This document shows positions 36,036-38,523 of a DNA stretch of 38,523 bases, one piece after another. Location of the stretch: the NCBI GenBank assembly GCA_035540375.1, contig DATLGO010000106.1, positions 1 through 38,523 of the forward strand, written 5' to 3'. Position numbers and translations under genes: made by a program. Within the stretch, counting starts at the first letter, position 1, and each line of letters opens with the position of its first letter. The notes under the pieces are model-generated. The model worked only from the letters and a program-made list of their open reading frames with translations, searched no databases and was not told the DNA's origin. This stretch comes from Candidatus Thermoplasmatota archaeon (GTDB lineage: Archaea; Thermoplasmatota; SW-10-69-26; JACQPN01; JAJPHT01).

Positions 36036-38523
36036 TCAGAGGCCGTCCACCGGCCCCGTCGTCGTGTGCGCGGCATCCGTGTACCACGGCACGAACCGCG
36101 TCACGAGCGTGACCGAGTTGCCGAACGCGCCGACCTGGTCGAGCACGTTCACGCGCGGGCCCTCCGCGCGGCCCCAGTAGTTGTACGTCGCGTTCACCTC
36201 GACCTCGATCGGGGCGCGGATCGCGTTGCGCGTGTTGCCGACGAAGTCGGTGAGGTGCACGTACACGGGGTCGCTCTGGACGCCCACGAGGGGCGCGCCC
36301 GGCTGCGTGATCGACGGGATCGTGAGGCTCGGGAGCGCGATGGCCGGGAGCACGCGGTCCACGTGGATGCCGTCGAAGTTGAACGAGACCTCGTCCTCCA
36401 GCATGTCGAGGAGGACGCCGCGGAAGCGGATGCCCGCGTCGAGGTTGCCGACGAAGCGGTCCTGGCGCGACGCCATGCTGCCGTAAAGGCGCAAGCCGTC
36501 GCCCGCGTTGCCTTCAAACGTGTTGCCGCGGAGGTTGAACGTGCCCGTGAGGATCGCGCCCGTCGCGCCGTTCTGCGAGACGGTGTTCCGGAGGAGCGTC
36601 GTGTCGCGCGAGAGGAGGAGGCCGTTCGCGCCCGACCGCAGGATGCGGTTGTCGTTGAACGTCACGGTGCCGTTGATCCACACGCCGACGTGCGCGGAAT
36701 CCTCGACGGTGTTGTTGAGGTAGGCGCCGTGCGAGCACGCCTGGTTCATGTTCGCGCACGGGAGCGCGTCGAGGAGGCCGAACGCGTTGCCCGCGAGCGT
36801 GTTGTCGCGCACGATGGGCGCGGCGGCGACGAGGCGCACGCCCGCGCGGTGGTGGTCGTCGATCGCGTTTCCGCGAAGCGTTCCGTGGAAGGCGTTCGCG
36901 TACACGCCGTCCACGTTGTGGTGGATCGTGTTGTCGCGCGCGACGACATCCCAGGGCTTCTGGGTCGGCGCGCCGTCGAGGCGCAGGCCCACGCGGTTCG
37001 TGTGGACGTTGTTCCGCGCGATCTCGCCGATGACCGGCTTCTCGTACCAGATGGCGGTGTCCCAGTTCGAGAAGGTCGAGCCCGTGACGGCCATGTACGT
37101 GTCGCCGGAAACGTGCACGCCGTACGTGAACGAGGGGTCGATGTCCCAGTCGAGCGTCGAGTTCTTGACGCTCGCGACGCTGAGCGGCACAAGGTGCGGC
37201 ACGGTCACCTGCTCGACGCGGACGCCGACGCGGTTGTTCACGAGGTGGCTTCCCTCGACGACGAGGTTGAACGTGTTGACCGCGCGCACGCCGATCACGT
37301 GGCCGCGGAAGGTGCTCGCGAGCACGCGCGCGGTGTCGACCTCGTAGAAGACGATGCCGCCGTCGAGCGTGAGCGAGCCGTAGTAGCCCGCGTTGAAGCC
37401 GGAGTCGCGCACCTGGCTCGCGACCGTGACGTTCGCGGCGCGGAACCAATAGACGCGGTCCGCGGGAACGATCGTGCCATCGACGTTCACGCCGTTCACC
37501 CAATTGCCCGAGAGGAACGGGATGTTCTGCCGCGCGGCGTACGGGATCGAGAGACCCCATGCGTTGTCCGTGAGCTGGTTGTTCGCGAGCGTCACGATGG
37601 TGGTCGTCTGGAGGTCGATGCCGCCCGCGTTCCTGCGGATCGTGTTCGCGTCGACGATGCCGCCGGTCGCGCCCTTGAGGACGACGGCCGTGCGCTCGTG
37701 GTCGTGGAGGTCGTTCGCGACGAGCTTCACGTTGTGGTTCGTGAGGTCGAAGCCCGTGATGCCGGCTTCGAGGAGGTTCGCGCGCGCGTCGAGCACGCCG
37801 TTCGAACCGAGGACGCCGGTGTTCGCGTCGAAGAGTCGCGAGGCGTGGAGCGTGAGCGACCCGCCGATCTGCTGGATGCCGGTTTCGGCCTTCTCCACGA
37901 CGAGGTTGCGCGCGACGACCTGCGCGGGAGCGTCGAGCGTGACGGCGACCTTCGTGACGAGGGAGAAGAAGTCGCCGTCGAGCGTCGCGCGGTCCACGTG
38001 GTCGAGGACGAAGCCGTTCGCGACGGTGTGGACGCCGTTCTCGAAGAAGGCGGGCGAGGCGAGGTAAGCGCGCGCGCCCGTGTCGAGGTTGTAGAGGAGG
38101 TTGCGCTCGAGGCGCGCGTTCGACGCGACGAGCGAGACGCCCGTGCCGGCGGGCGTCGGCTTCGCCGTGCCGACGATGGTGTTCGCGACGAGCTGCGGGT
38201 CCTCGTTCTGGACGGTGATGCCGGTCGCGCGGTGGTAGACGTAGTTGTTGTGCACGAGCCCGCAGCCGCGGTTCTCGACGAGCCGGATGCCGGAACCCGT
38301 GGAGGCCGAGGCGTCGACGAGGTTGCCCTCGATGCGGTACGCGAGCGTCGTCGCGCGGATCTCGATCGCGGTCTGGCCGTTTCCGGGCGCGATGTGCCAG
38401 CCGGAGATGACGAACGGGTCGGCGCACGTGCCGGACCCGGACCTCACGCCGTTCGCGGCCGTGAACATCGCGTTCGAGGTGATCAGGATGGGTCCGCGGA
38501 CCGTGTACGGGCCGGGGCCGGGG
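36036..38523 (-). CDS. parallel beta-helix surface protein (NosD-like), 5' truncated
   Basis: At least 829 residues of an exported protein whose start lies beyond the window; the frame stays open to base 38523 (upstream of the first visible Met: G-P-Y-T-V-R-G-P-I-L-I). The sequence is made of right-handed parallel beta-helix (PbH1) repeats of about 22-25 residues with Asn-rich turns (V-x-x-N-x-I/L, x-x-G-I/V-x-L). The opening S-G-S-G-T-C-A-D-P-F-V-I-S-G-W-H-I is the typical start of archaeal NosD-like helices. Such proteins bind polysaccharides or act as surface scaffolds, and some act in copper-enzyme maturation; which applies is not decidable here. The C-terminus is short and lacks an anchor helix. 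Confidence 0.88.
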   Translation of the reverse strand, partial: PGPGPYTVRGPILITSNAMFTAANGVRSGSGTCADPFVISGWHIAPGNGQTAIEIRATTLAYRIEGNLVDASASTGSGIRLVENRGCGLVHNNYVYHRATGITVQNEDPQLVANTIVGTAKPTPAGTGVSLVASNARLERNLLYNLDTGARAYLASPAFFENGVHTVANGFVLDHVDRATLDGDFFSLVTKVAVTLDAPAQVVARNLVVEKAETGIQQIGGSLTLHASRLFDANTGVLGSNGVLDARANLLEAGITGFDLTNHNVKLVANDLHDHERTAVVLKGATGGIVDANTIRRNAGGIDLQTTTIVTLANNQLTDNAWGLSIPYAARQNIPFLSGNWVNGVNVDGTIVPADRVYWFRAANVTVASQVRDSGFNAGYYGSLTLDGGIVFYEVDTARVLASTFRGHVIGVRAVNTFNLVVEGSHLVNNRVGVRVEQVTVPHLVPLSVASVKNSTLDWDIDPSFTYGVHVSGDTYMAVTGSTFSNWDTAIWYEKPVIGEIARNNVHTNRVGLRLDGAPTQKPWDVVARDNTIHHNVDGVYANAFHGTLRGNAIDDHHRAGVRLVAAAPIVRDNTLAGNAFGLLDALPCANMNQACSHGAYLNNTVEDSAHVGVWINGTVTFNDNRILRSGANGLLLSRDTTLLRNTVSQNGATGAILTGTFNLRGNTFEGNAGDGLRLYGSMASRQDRFVGNLDAGIRFRGVLLDMLEDEVSFNFDGIHVDRVLPAIALPSLTIPSITQPGAPLVGVQSDPVYVHLTDFVGNTRNAIRAPIEVEVNATYNYWGRAEGPRVNVLDQVGAFGNSVTLVTRFVPWYTDAAHTTTGPVDGL

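Overview
This is a GC-rich archaeal chromosome segment (roughly 70% GC by impression) packed with short operons. Archaeal markers are an AlaRS with the archaeal N-terminal zinc module, GMP synthetase split into separate glutaminase and synthetase genes, A/V-type ATP synthase subunit D, transcription factor S, and TATA-like boxes 25-35 nt upstream of many start codons (leaderless or short-leader transcripts). The gene set and the many PKD, cupredoxin, lipoprotein and C-terminal-anchor proteins fit a high-GC euryarchaeote, perhaps a Thermoplasmatota-related lineage. That placement is inference. I see no rRNA, tRNA, CRISPR array, integrase or transposase, so this looks like ordinary chromosome, not a mobile island.

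Layout. 0-3.4 kb: end of a DUF429-like protein, zinc-type alcohol dehydrogenase, a methyltransferase divergent from arginase, and a short Roadblock/LC7 protein. 3.4-3.86 kb: convergent intergenic region with a strong inverted repeat. 3.86-7.9 kb (minus strand): a pentameric ligand-gated ion channel homologue, a secreted cupredoxin, a large secreted orphan, and a DUF1614 membrane protein. 8.0-11.8 kb: alaS, a small Cys-motif protein and an SDR. 11.8-14.9 kb: an OYE-family flavoenzyme, a membrane zinc-ribbon protein, and a response regulator whose output domain looks like Roadblock/LC7. 14.96-17.5 kb (minus): small unknown, NYN nuclease-like protein, atpD, peroxiredoxin. 17.57-21.04 kb: operon guaAB, FAD oxidoreductase, CDP-alcohol phosphatidyltransferase, MBL hydrolase. 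21.1-23.9 kb: two membrane proteins, guaAA, a YkgJ-type cysteine-cluster protein and a HAD phosphatase.

From 23.9 to 32.8 kb most products are exported and probably handle copper: a lipoprotein with PKD domains and a cupredoxin whose halves appear in swapped order, an AN1-rhomboid protease, two CopC-CopD-YtkA membrane proteins each co-transcribed with small exported partners, and several exported proteins with C-terminal membrane anchors ending in arginines. From 32.86 kb on: transcription factor S, small membrane or Cys-rich proteins, a PD-(D/E)XK-like nuclease with a lipoprotein partner, a lipoprotein with two PrcB-like domains, and the larger part of a parallel beta-helix surface protein that runs off the window end.

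The items I rate most unusual are the swapped-order cupredoxin, the archaeal ligand-gated channel homologue, the receiver-Roadblock fusion, two genes whose best start is CTG (guaAB and the secreted orphan), and a dispersed ~59-bp repeat with an inverted partner.
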